A stretch of DNA of 64,000 bases from Oscillospiraceae bacterium (GTDB taxonomy: Bacteria; Bacillota; Clostridia; Oscillospirales; Acutalibacteraceae): contig CADABX010000003.1 in assembly GCA_902786285.1 (NCBI GenBank), positions 62,001-126,000 on the forward strand, written 5' to 3'. Position numbers and translations under genes: made by a program. Within the stretch, counting starts at the first letter, position 1. Each line of letters opens with the position of its first letter. Under the pieces are notes generated by a model. The model saw only the letters and a list, made by a program, of their open reading frames with translations. It did not search any database and was not told the DNA's origin. This document shows positions 1-7,710 of this stretch, piece after piece.

Positions 1-61
1 TGCAGGTTCTCCACTGTAATGAGTTGTTCCATGGGATAGCTTCACCTTCAGTTGCAATGAT

Positions 62-2542
62 TTATTTTGAAAGCCGCGTGGTACCGACATAGTACGCCGC
101 AAGACTCCACAGCAGATGTAAGAAAACGATCGTCGGCGGCAAAAAGAAGCCGGAGATCTTGAACACAACACACAGCAGCAAAAGCAGGAAGCAGAACGCC
201 AGCGACGCAATATGGACGATGCCGGCGAGCTTTTCGCCCTCATACAGCGCCAGCGACGCACGGATCAGCGGCAAAATGCCCTGCCTGCCCTTGGCGCAAA
301 CCAGGCCGAGCGGCTGCTTCGCTTCGCTCTCGCGCCAGTTCTGCGCGGCCTTTGCACCCTTCTGGTCGGCGATCTTGATCGCCGCAACGTCGAGCGCCAG
401 CTTTTTGGCAACCAGCGTTTCGCTGAGCGTCGGGTCGCCGCTGGTCAGCATCAGCACCACACCGGATTTGTTGAACGCGCGCACGGCACGGCGCACCTCG
501 GGCCGCACCTGATAGCGCACCAGGAATGTGGCGGCAACAATGCCCTCCACAGCGACGTACAGCACATGGTCCTTACCGGCATAGGCGGCCTCCTCCGCCG
601 CGGACGGCGCGGAGATCGAATGCTGCACCAGCATATCGCGCGTGCCGACCAGCACACGGCGGCCGGCGATCCAGCAGGAATAGCCGAGCTTGTCTTCATA
701 TTGCAGATCCTCCGCTTCCGGCGCTTCGATGCCGGATTGCAGCAGGAAATCGGAAAATGCGTCCGCCAAAAGGCTGCGGGTATTCTGCAGCGTTGCCGCG
801 GCATAGACCGCCGCGTCCGCACGCTGCATCCGGCCGCCGGGCACGGGCTTGAAGCGGGAAACGGACACCGTAAACAGATCCGCGGCGTCCACCACCACAG
901 CGTCGGCTTTGCCGAGCTGCGAGACAGCCCGGGTGCCGGAAACGACAAGCCCTTCCTTGCCGAGCGTGGCGTCGTTTTTGGTTTTCAAAAGCACGCTGAT
1001 CGCGCCGCGCATCACCGGCGCGCACAAAAACGCGCAGCTCAAAAACGCGGAGAAGAACAGCAACGCGTTCTTTTGTGTGATCGCACGGACCAGCGCGAAC
1101 ACAAACGCCACCAGCAGCGACGCGGCCATACCGAAGAGATACAGCTTTTCATGGGCGTCCGATTCCATCGCCAGCCGGTCGTAATCGGGAATCGTCGGCA
1201 TATCGGCCGAAAGCATGATCGTCGGATGCGGTTTTTTTTTTTTTTTTTTACCGAGGGCCGCCGCGTCGCCTGCGTCCTCCACCGGGCACAAGCCCTGCAG
1301 CCGGCCGGCGCGCATCATCACGGCAAGGTCGCCCTGCACGGTTTGCAGCCGCACCAGCCGGCCCGCGTATTCCACCAGCGACAAAAACAGCGCGCACAGC
1401 GAGAAGTTGACAAAACCGCTCACTTCGTCCATGCCGAACGCGAGCATAATCAGCGTGTGCAGCAGCACACAGCCATCGAGCACGAACGCCATCGCGTGGA
1501 AGCTCCATTTTCTTTGCAGCAGATCCTGCAGCCCCGCGCGCAATTCACGCTGCACCACGGCAGCGGCGCCGGCAAACAGCAGCAGATGCAAGAAGCTATA
1601 CAGTCTCGCCCCGTGGCCAAACAGGAACTCGAGCGATCCGCCGGGCGTATAGAACGCGGAGAAGAGATTGAACAGCAGCGACACGGCAAACAGCACACCG
1701 AGCACGATCGTCATCTTTTTGGTGCGCGCCCGGGTCTGGGCAAGCGTTTCTTTGGTGACCTTCGCGTCCAGCTGCTGCACGGCCTTGCGGTCGGCTTTGG
1801 CAATCTGCTGCACGGTCTGCACCGCGCGCGCGCCGAGCTTTTTGAGCGACTGGATCGTTTTGCGGTCCGCCTTTTCCACCGCGTCAAACAGCGGTTCGCC
1901 CTGCGGCACCTCCAGTTCGTCAAACACGCTGTTTGCGCCTTCGCCGCCGGGCTCTTTTTCCAAAATCGCGTTGTCTTCGCGGTCGCCGGACAAAACACGG
2001 AAGTTTTCGACCAGGCTCTTGCGGTTTTGCTGCAGCTGGGCCTCCACCTCCGCTTCGCTCACGCGGCGCGGGGCTTCCTCTTCGTTGTAGCCGTCGAGCA
2101 GAATTTGGCCGTTGTCTTTTTCCGGGGCCTTTTTCAGCGCGGCTTTTGTGTGCGGCACAGTGAAATGGCGGGTCTTCTGGTTCGCCTGCGCGTCTTCCGG
2201 CATATCCTTGAGCGCGTCGAAGTGACGCGTTTTTTCCAGCGTGTCCGGTTTCGGTGCTTCTTCCGGCACTTCCGGCACAGGCTCCGCCGGCATTTCCGGT
2301 GCGGCCGTTTCCGCCGGCGTTTCCGGTGCGGCTGTCATTTCCGGTTCCGGCTGCGGCGCATGGTCGATCGGCGACAGACCCACCGACTGCAGCAGTGCGT
2401 TGATATCGTCCAGACTCTCCTGCTCCGCAGCGGGATCGGCGTCCGCCGGCTCTTTGGAAAACTCGGTATCCGCAAGCAGCGCGCGCGCCTTTTCTTCAAA
2501 ATCTTCGCTGAACAGCGCGTGTTCCTTATGTTCTTCTGCCAT
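62..2542 (-). CDS. Membrane protein with degenerate P-type ATPase-like core
   Basis: 826 aa. Residues 1-230 are acidic, Pro-rich and probably disordered, with KTRHF occurring twice. About four hydrophobic segments follow, then a region laid out like the P and N domains of metal P1B-ATPases, then two C-terminal membrane segments. Where the family has DKTGTLT this protein has DAADLFT (Asp552 kept, KTG lost), and the TGD hinge reads TSGDP (Asp703). The N-domain-like stretch GYSCWIAGRRVLVGTRDML keeps the family pattern. I infer a pseudo-ATPase with a sensory or scaffold role, unlikely to pump. The ATG overlaps the rlmB stop by one base (TAATG), so translation is probably coupled. Six consecutive Lys (432-437) come from a homopolymer. 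The 61 bases beyond the stop hold nothing I can call. Confidence 0.6.
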   Translation of the reverse strand: MAEEHKEHALFSEDFEEKARALLADTEFSKEPADADPAAEQESLDDINALLQSVGLSPIDHAPQPEPEMTAAPETPAETAAPEMPAEPVPEVPEEAPKPDTLEKTRHFDALKDMPEDAQANQKTRHFTVPHTKAALKKAPEKDNGQILLDGYNEEEAPRRVSEAEVEAQLQQNRKSLVENFRVLSGDREDNAILEKEPGGEGANSVFDELEVPQGEPLFDAVEKADRKTIQSLKKLGARAVQTVQQIAKADRKAVQQLDAKVTKETLAQTRARTKKMTIVLGVLFAVSLLFNLFSAFYTPGGSLEFLFGHGARLYSFLHLLLFAGAAAVVQRELRAGLQDLLQRKWSFHAMAFVLDGCVLLHTLIMLAFGMDEVSGFVNFSLCALFLSLVEYAGRLVRLQTVQGDLAVMMRAGRLQGLCPVEDAGDAAALGKKKKKKPHPTIMLSADMPTIPDYDRLAMESDAHEKLYLFGMAASLLVAFVFALVRAITQKNALLFFSAFLSCAFLCAPVMRGAISVLLKTKNDATLGKEGLVVSGTRAVSQLGKADAVVVDAADLFTVSVSRFKPVPGGRMQRADAAVYAAATLQNTRSLLADAFSDFLLQSGIEAPEAEDLQYEDKLGYSCWIAGRRVLVGTRDMLVQHSISAPSAAEEAAYAGKDHVLYVAVEGIVAATFLVRYQVRPEVRRAVRAFNKSGVVLMLTSGDPTLSETLVAKKLALDVAAIKIADQKGAKAAQNWRESEAKQPLGLVCAKGRQGILPLIRASLALYEGEKLAGIVHIASLAFCFLLLLLCVVFKISGFFLPPTIVFLHLLWSLAAYYVGTTRLSK
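1232..1249 (-). repeat. 18-base homopolymer (A18 on the coding strand)
   Basis: Eighteen consecutive T on the plus strand read as six AAA lysine codons inside the P-type ATPase-like gene. The reading frame is intact here. Runs this long are prone to replication and transcription slippage; a change of one or two bases would cut the protein off before its ATPase-like core. Confidence 0.95.
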
Positions 2543-3318
2543 TATACTTTCCCCTTCCCGGTTTGCTGTGTGCGCTGACGCGACACCTCATACATCAATA
2601 TACCCGCCGCAACGGAAGCGTTGAGCGAATTGATTTTTCCCTTCATCGGCAGCGAGACGATAAAATCGCTTTTGTCGCGCACCAGCCGGCTGACGCCGCT
2701 GCCCTCCGCGCCGACCACCAGCGCAACGCCGCCGGAAAACGAAACGTCGTGCCAGGGTGTGCCGTCCATGTCGGCACTGTAGACCCACAGCCCGCGCGTT
2801 TTCAGTTCTTCGATCGTGGCGGCAAGATTGCCGACCCGCGCCACCGGCATATATTCCAGCGCGCCGGCCGCGCTTTTGGCAACCGCCCAGGTCAGCGCGA
2901 CGTTGCGACGTTTCGGAATGATCACCCCGTGGGCGCCGGCCGCCTCTGCGGTGCGGATGATCGCGCCGAGGTTGTGCGGATCCTCAAGCTCGTCGCACAA
3001 AATCAGAAACGGATCTTCGCCCCGCGCTTCGGCGAGGGCAAACATGTCGTCGACTGTGGCATAGGCGTGCGCCGCGGCATAGGCGGCAACGCCCTGATGG
3101 TTGCCCTGACCGCACAGAAAATCGAGCTTGCGTTTGTCGACTTCCTTAATCACGATCTTCCGCTCGCGGCAGTCGGTCAAAATCCTGCCGATCGAACCGC
3201 CCCGCTCGCCCTTTGCCACAAGCAGCGTGTTGATCTCGCGCCCGCTTTTGATCGCCTCAAGCACGGCGTTGCGGCCGATGATCAGCTCGCTGTCTCTTTC
3301 GTTTTGTTGCTCTGTCAT
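2542..3318 (-). CDS. rlmB: 23S rRNA 2'-O-methyltransferase, RlmB/TrmH (SpoU) family
   Basis: 258 aa. SpoU-family SAM-dependent RNA 2'-O-ribose methyltransferase; RlmB methylates a conserved G of the 23S peptidyl-transferase region. An N-terminal substrate-binding domain (IIGRNAVLEAIKSG) leads into the trefoil-knot catalytic domain, with ELEDPHNLGAIIRTAEAAG (motif 1), VVGAEGSGVSRLV (motif 2) and SLNASVAAGILMYE (motif 3). I chose the ATG at 3318 because a GGGAGG site lies just upstream, although the frame stays open to 3546 without similarity to the family. It is first of two genes and its TAA shares a base with the next ATG. The paralogous tRNA-type SpoU enzymes are the main alternative. Confidence 0.9.
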   Translation of the reverse strand: MTEQQNERDSELIIGRNAVLEAIKSGREINTLLVAKGERGGSIGRILTDCRERKIVIKEVDKRKLDFLCGQGNHQGVAAYAAAHAYATVDDMFALAEARGEDPFLILCDELEDPHNLGAIIRTAEAAGAHGVIIPKRRNVALTWAVAKSAAGALEYMPVARVGNLAATIEELKTRGLWVYSADMDGTPWHDVSFSGGVALVVGAEGSGVSRLVRDKSDFIVSLPMKGKINSLNASVAAGILMYEVSRQRTQQTGKGKV

Positions 3319-3387
3319 GGTGCCTCCCGGTTTTGTTTGGCCGCCGCAGCTGCCGCGGACCTTTGAAAGATTCATATAATTAGAATG

Positions 3388-3416
3388 ATTATAGCATAAA
3401 ACAATAGATTTATCCA
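3388..3416 (-). promoter_or_regulatory. Probable sigma-A promoter for rlmB
   Basis: Minus strand TGGATA (3411-3416), 17-bp spacer, TATAAT (3388-3393). The -35 overlaps TTATCCACG, an 8/9 match to a DnaA box, which is probably coincidence. Confidence 0.5.
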
Positions 3417-3465
3417 CGGTTTTGAAAAAAATAAATGGGTTTTTCCGTTTATTTTTTGAAACTGC

Positions 3466-3494
3466 TTGCATCTTCGGGCGTTTCTTGGCATAAT
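3466..3494 (+). promoter_or_regulatory. Probable sigma-A promoter for the GlmU-like gene and pth
   Basis: TTGCAT, 17-bp spacer, CATAAT, about 30 bases ahead of the start codon and divergent from the rlmB promoter. Confidence 0.55.
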
Positions 3495-3524
3495 AGTGCA
3501 GAAAAATAACGGAGGTGTTTTTCC

Positions 3525-4232
3525 ATGCATCCGCAAACGATTGCATTTTTACAGTCTCTTTCCGCCGAAGCGCGCGCCGCAGAAATCGAAGCGCGCAAGG
3601 AAGCCGGCGTTTGTATTCCCTTCCCTTGTGACGTGTGCATCGCGCCGTCGGTCAAAGCCGGCAAAGGCAGTGTCGTTTTATCCGGCTGCATCCTCACCGG
3701 CAACACCGAGATCGGCGACGGCTGCGTCATCGGCCCGAACACCGTTCTGCACAACGTCAAAGTCGGCAGCGGTACGGAGCTGAACAACGTCCACGGCGCC
3801 GACGCCGTTGTGGGCAGCGACTGCAGCATCGGCCCGTTTGTCCACATCCGGCCGAACACAACGCTCGGCGACAGGGTGCATCTGGGCAATTTTGTGGAGG
3901 TCAAGAACTCCGCCATCGACGACGGCACCAAGGTGTCGCACCTGACGTATGTCGGCGACAGCGACGTGGGCAAAGACTGCAACTTCGGCTGCGGCACCGT
4001 GACGGTCAACTACACCGGCAAGGAAAAATTCCGCACGACCATCGGCGACCACTGCTTCATCGGCTGCAACACAAACCTCGTCGCGCCCGTGACGGTCGGC
4101 GATTACGGCTATACCGCCGCCGGCTCCACCATCACAGAGGACGTCCCGGCCAACGCGCTGGCCATCGCCCGCGCAAGGCAGGTCAACAAGGAAAGCTGGG
4201 TGCTGAAAAAGAAGCCGTATAAGGGTATGTGA
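3525..4232 (+). CDS. Stand-alone GlmU-type left-handed beta-helix acetyltransferase
   Basis: 235 aa made almost entirely of hexapeptide repeats (for example GNTEIGDGCVIGPNTVL). It matches the C-terminal half of GlmU, which acetylates glucosamine-1-phosphate with acetyl-CoA on the way to UDP-GlcNAc. SHLTYVGD carries the family's catalytic His (His139 here), followed by FGCGTVTVNYTGKEKF and the CoA-loop region APVTVGDYGYTAAGST. The ~230-aa uridyltransferase half of normal GlmU (LAAGxGTRMxS) is absent, so a second protein must make UDP-GlcNAc. Start set by GGAGG ten bases upstream. It lies 42 bp before pth; glmU and pth are near-neighbours in many Firmicutes, so this looks like a remnant of that order. 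A sugar acetyltransferase of another pathway is possible. Confidence 0.75.
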   Translation: MHPQTIAFLQSLSAEARAAEIEARKEAGVCIPFPCDVCIAPSVKAGKGSVVLSGCILTGNTEIGDGCVIGPNTVLHNVKVGSGTELNNVHGADAVVGSDCSIGPFVHIRPNTTLGDRVHLGNFVEVKNSAIDDGTKVSHLTYVGDSDVGKDCNFGCGTVTVNYTGKEKFRTTIGDHCFIGCNTNLVAPVTVGDYGYTAAGSTITEDVPANALAIARARQVNKESWVLKKKPYKGM

Positions 4233-4274
4233 CCTGCAAGCCAAAACTGTTGCAACGGAGCGTGAACGATCACG

Positions 4275-4877
4275 ATGTTTTTTAAAAAGAAATTTGACGA
4301 CAGCGGCGTCTATGACTGGCTGATCGTCGGGCTCGGCAATCCGGGCAAAAAATACGAATTCACGCGGCACAACGCCGGGTTTCTGTGTCTCGACGTGTTT
4401 GCCGAATCGCAGCACGTCAAAATCGACCGGCTCAAATTCAAAGCCCTCATCGGCGAATGCCGCGTCGGCGGCAAGCGGTGCCTTTTGATGAAGCCGCAGA
4501 CATTTATGAATCTCAGCGGCGAAGCCGTGCGTGAGGCGGTGCAGTTTTATAAGATCCCGCCCGAGCGGCTGCTGGTGCTGTTTGACGATATCAACCTCGA
4601 CCCGGGCCGTATGCGCATCCGCCGCAAAGGCACCGACGGCGGCCACAACGGGATCAAGAACATCATCTACCATCTGGGCGCCGACACATTTCCGCGTATC
4701 AAGATCGGCGTGGGTGCAAAGCCGCACCCGGACTTTGACCTTGCCGACTGGGTGACGTCGCCGTTTTCCAAAGAGGAGCTGACGGCACTGCGCAAAACGG
4801 CGGACAACTGCTGCAAAGCGATCGAGCGGATCGTCGCGGACGATATCGACGGCGCCATGAGCGCGTATAATTCCTGA
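4275..4877 (+). CDS. pth: Peptidyl-tRNA hydrolase
   Basis: 200 aa, cytoplasmic. Releases peptides from peptidyl-tRNAs dropped by the ribosome. Signature features: LIVGLGNPGKKYEFTRHNAG with the catalytic His, KPQTFMNLSGEAV with the substrate-binding Asn, and LLVLFDDINLDPGRMRIR with the conserved Asp. Roughly 12 extra residues (MFFKKKFDDSGV) precede the usual start; no better in-frame start with a ribosome-binding site exists, so I keep the first ATG. Probably co-transcribed with the upstream acetyltransferase. No clear terminator follows. Confidence 0.95.
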   Translation: MFFKKKFDDSGVYDWLIVGLGNPGKKYEFTRHNAGFLCLDVFAESQHVKIDRLKFKALIGECRVGGKRCLLMKPQTFMNLSGEAVREAVQFYKIPPERLLVLFDDINLDPGRMRIRRKGTDGGHNGIKNIIYHLGADTFPRIKIGVGAKPHPDFDLADWVTSPFSKEELTALRKTADNCCKAIERIVADDIDGAMSAYNS

Positions 4878-4923
4878 CTGCCGTCCCGGTTGTTTAACAA
4901 ATATTGAAAAACGCACGAAAGGC

Positions 4924-4952
4924 TTGCAAAAAAAGCCGTCTCATGTTAGAAT
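4924..4952 (+). promoter_or_regulatory. Probable sigma-A promoter for the GH3-like gene
   Basis: TTGCAA, 17-bp spacer, TAGAAT, about 60 bases ahead of the start codon. Confidence 0.6.
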
Positions 4953-5012
4953 TAAAAGAAATCAAAAATCGGCTTGTTTTCAAGCACTGATATAAAGAAA
5001 GGATGTATGCCC

Positions 5013-6761
5013 ATGTCTTTTTCCGATCTCGGCATCTGGCTCGGTGATGTTTCTCTGGCAGAGATCAACCACTTCACAAAAGACCCGATGAAAGCCCAGC
5101 GCAGCACGCTCAAAAAAATCGTGCGCCGCAACAAGAACTGTGAGCTTGGCAAAAAGTTCCATTTCGATCAGATCCATTCCATCGAGGATTATCAGCGTCT
5201 GGTGCCGCTGACCGATTACAGCGACTATGAGCCGCTGGTGGACCGTATGATCCAGAACAAGGAAAAGAACCTGATGTTCACCGGCCCCAACATCCGCTAC
5301 TGCTCGTCGTCCGGCTCCGTGGGCAAGCCGAAGATTTTGCCCAAAAGCGCCAACGACCTTTGGAAGATGCAGTGCATCGGCTTTTCCGTTTCGGTTTCCA
5401 CCGCCGCCCATTGGCTCAAGAAAAACAAGGGCATCAAGCTCCCGCCGCAGATGGGCCCGCTGGTGCTGATCCTCACCGGCCACAAGCTCGAGGACGGCAA
5501 GCGCTGCAACGGCGCCGGCCAGATCCCGCTGGATTATCTGCGCATGATCACGCCGTTTTTCTCCACTTCTCCCGTGTCGCTGCTCAAGCCCGAACACGAG
5601 GAGCTGCTCGACACCTCCTATCTGCAGCTTCGTTTTGCGCTGGAAAACGACAAGGTCAGCTATCTCGGCTCCATGGTCGTCACCCTGCTTACGCAGATGT
5701 TCGACTACCTCGAGGAGCACTGGGAAATGCTGTGCGACGATATTGAAAAAGGCACGCTGAACCCGAGCGTCAAGATTACGCCGGAGCTGCGCAAGAAGTA
5801 TGAAAAGAAATTCAAGCCCAACCCGGAACGCGCCGCGTTTTTGCGCAAAGAGTTTGAAAAGGGCTTCGACACCCCGATCGCGCCGCGCATCTGGCCGCGT
5901 CTGACCTGGGCCTACGGTATGATGGGCTCCAACCTTTCGCTGTATATCGACAAGCTGCGCCACTCCGTGGGCGATCTGCCGCTGCACAACTGCGGCTACG
6001 CCGCCGCGGAAGGCTATTTTGCAACGCCGGTCGAGCTGAACGTCTCCGACGCCGTGCTGCTGCCCTGGTGCATCTTCTTTGAGTTTTTGCCGGTGGAGGA
6101 AGGCGCCGAAGAGACCGACACCACCCAAAAGCCGCTTCTGATCGACGAGCTCGAGGTCGGCAAGAGCTACGAGATGATCGTGTCGAACTTCTCCGGCTTG
6201 TACCGCTACCGCACCTATGACGTCTACACCGTCACCAAAATGTATAACAACACGCCGCGCGTGGAGCTGCTCTATCGCCAGAATCTGAGCATGAACGTTG
6301 CCAACGAAAAGAGCAGCACCCAGATGGTCGACTTTGCCGCCAAGGAAAGCGCGCGCAAGATGGGTCTGACCCTCACCGGCCACAGCTTCTGGCCGGATCT
6401 CGGCACAAAGCCGCCGCGCTATGTGATGCTTGCCGAAGTCAAAGACGGCGAAAACATGAGCGAAGAGGATCGTCAGAAATTCATCGACGTGCTGGACGAA
6501 GAGCTGCACGGCGTCAACGAAAAATATGCGAAGTACCGCCGCTGGGGTATGCTCAACCGTCCCGAGGTGCTGATCCTCAAGGACAAGACCTATTGGGACT
6601 ACCGCGAATCGCTGCGCCAGAAGGGCGTGGTGCTCAACCAGATCAAGCCCGTCACCGTGGTCAACTCCCGCGAGCGCGAAGAATTCTTCTTCTCCCATGT
6701 CGTCACCGACAGCGAAGTGGTCTCCCGCGTGCTGAACGCGCAGACGGAAACCGCCGAATAA
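5013..6761 (+). CDS. GH3-family acyl-adenylating enzyme
   Basis: 582 aa, cytoplasmic. Resembles the GH3 family (plant auxin/jasmonate amido synthetases and bacterial relatives), which adenylate a carboxylate and pass it to an amine or thiol. Visible family traits: YCSSSGSVGKPKILPKS, the ATP-binding P-loop counterpart; YAAAEGYFA in the position of the GH3 substrate/ATP motif; and SGLYRYRTYDVYTV, the GH3 hallmark LYRYRxGD region. AGAAAGGA sits nine bases before the ATG at 5013, so I prefer it to the ATG at 5007. It stands alone between its own promoter and terminator, so the substrate cannot be guessed from context. Confidence 0.8.
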   Translation: MSFSDLGIWLGDVSLAEINHFTKDPMKAQRSTLKKIVRRNKNCELGKKFHFDQIHSIEDYQRLVPLTDYSDYEPLVDRMIQNKEKNLMFTGPNIRYCSSSGSVGKPKILPKSANDLWKMQCIGFSVSVSTAAHWLKKNKGIKLPPQMGPLVLILTGHKLEDGKRCNGAGQIPLDYLRMITPFFSTSPVSLLKPEHEELLDTSYLQLRFALENDKVSYLGSMVVTLLTQMFDYLEEHWEMLCDDIEKGTLNPSVKITPELRKKYEKKFKPNPERAAFLRKEFEKGFDTPIAPRIWPRLTWAYGMMGSNLSLYIDKLRHSVGDLPLHNCGYAAAEGYFATPVELNVSDAVLLPWCIFFEFLPVEEGAEETDTTQKPLLIDELEVGKSYEMIVSNFSGLYRYRTYDVYTVTKMYNNTPRVELLYRQNLSMNVANEKSSTQMVDFAAKESARKMGLTLTGHSFWPDLGTKPPRYVMLAEVKDGENMSEEDRQKFIDVLDEELHGVNEKYAKYRRWGMLNRPEVLILKDKTYWDYRESLRQKGVVLNQIKPVTVVNSREREEFFFSHVVTDSEVVSRVLNAQTETAE

Positions 6762-6765
6762 AACC

Positions 6766-6796
6766 AAGCCTGCCCGTGTACCTTTGTGCGCGGGCT
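6766..6796 (+). terminator. Intrinsic terminator after the GH3-like gene
   Basis: GCCCG and CGGGC arms separated by a short loop, followed by TTTTTCTT. Confidence 0.6.
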
Positions 6797-6812
6797 TTTT
6801 CTTATTAACCGC

Positions 6813-6840
6813 TTGCAATTCACCCGGAATGCGGTATAAT
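6813..6840 (+). promoter_or_regulatory. Sigma-A promoter for the TPR/DUF4037 pair
   Basis: TTGCAA, 16-bp spacer, perfect TATAAT, 33 bases before the ATG. Confidence 0.7.
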
Positions 6841-6873
6841 AAGAGGGATATTTTTTGGAAAAGGGAGATGACT

Positions 6874-7710
6874 ATGGCGGACTATATCAAACAGGAAGAT
6901 TACAGCGAACCGCGCTGTCTGCTGTGCGAAACCGACCCGCAGTCGCAAGAGGCCGCAATCACGCGCATCCCGACCGGCCGCGTGATTGAAAAGCTGGATG
7001 ATTACCTCGGCAAAAACGACTATGCCGCCGCCGAACGGCATCTGCGCCACTGGGCACAGGAGGCGAAGGAGGGCGGCGACACACGCGGACTGTATACCGT
7101 ATATAACGAGCTGATGGGCCTTTGCCGCAAGCTGGGCAAAGAACGCGAGGCGATGGACTTTGCCGAACGGACGGTGCAGCTTGTGCACGAGCTGGGCATG
7201 GACAACAACATCACCGGCGCCACGGCGTTCCTCAACGCCGGCACGGTCTACAAGGCGTTTGGCAAAGCGGCCGAAGGGTTCCATTATTTTGAAGAAGCGA
7301 AGGCGATCTATGAAGCGCAGCTCGACCCGGACGACAACCGGCTGGCCGGGCTCTATAATAACATGGCGCTTTCGCTCGTCGATCTCGGCAAATATGACGC
7401 GGCCGAGGCACTGTATCAAAAGGCGTTCGCCATCATGGAAGCGGACGACAGCGGCTCCGCCGACGCGGCGATCACGCTGCTGAACCTTGCGAATCTCGTG
7501 GAGGCGCGCGACGGATTGCTCGACGGCAACGAACAGATTTTGTCTTTGCTCGACCGCGCGCTTTCGCTGCTGCACGACCCGAAGCTGAAGCACGACGGCT
7601 ACTATGCGTTTGTGTGTGAAAAATGCGCGCCGACGTTCGGCTATTACGGCTATTTTGCCGACAAACAGGAGCTGGAAGAAACGGCACGGAGGATCTATGA
7701 AGGGACTTGA
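6874..7710 (+). CDS. Tetratricopeptide-repeat protein
   Basis: 278 aa, no signal peptide. Consecutive helical repeats of TPR type are visible, for example AFLNAGTVYKAFGKAAEGFHYFEEAKAIYE split over two repeats and LYNNMALSLVDLGKYDAAE. AAGGGA lies eight bases upstream of the chosen ATG; the ATG at 6868 overlaps that site. TPR arrays bind partner proteins or peptides. The next gene, a nucleotidyltransferase-like DUF4037 protein, starts inside this one (14-base overlap), so the two are co-translated and probably act together; the function is unknown. Confidence 0.8.
   Translation: MADYIKQEDYSEPRCLLCETDPQSQEAAITRIPTGRVIEKLDDYLGKNDYAAAERHLRHWAQEAKEGGDTRGLYTVYNELMGLCRKLGKEREAMDFAERTVQLVHELGMDNNITGATAFLNAGTVYKAFGKAAEGFHYFEEAKAIYEAQLDPDDNRLAGLYNNMALSLVDLGKYDAAEALYQKAFAIMEADDSGSADAAITLLNLANLVEARDGLLDGNEQILSLLDRALSLLHDPKLKHDGYYAFVCEKCAPTFGYYGYFADKQELEETARRIYEGT

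Noticed and set aside
3410..3418. DnaA-box-like TTATCCACG as a replication signal
   Set aside because: Single site overlapping the rlmB -35; no cluster.
3319..3546. N-terminal 76-residue extension of rlmB
   Set aside because: Translation is unlike SpoU enzymes, and promoter elements lie inside it; the ATG at 3318 has GGGAGG.
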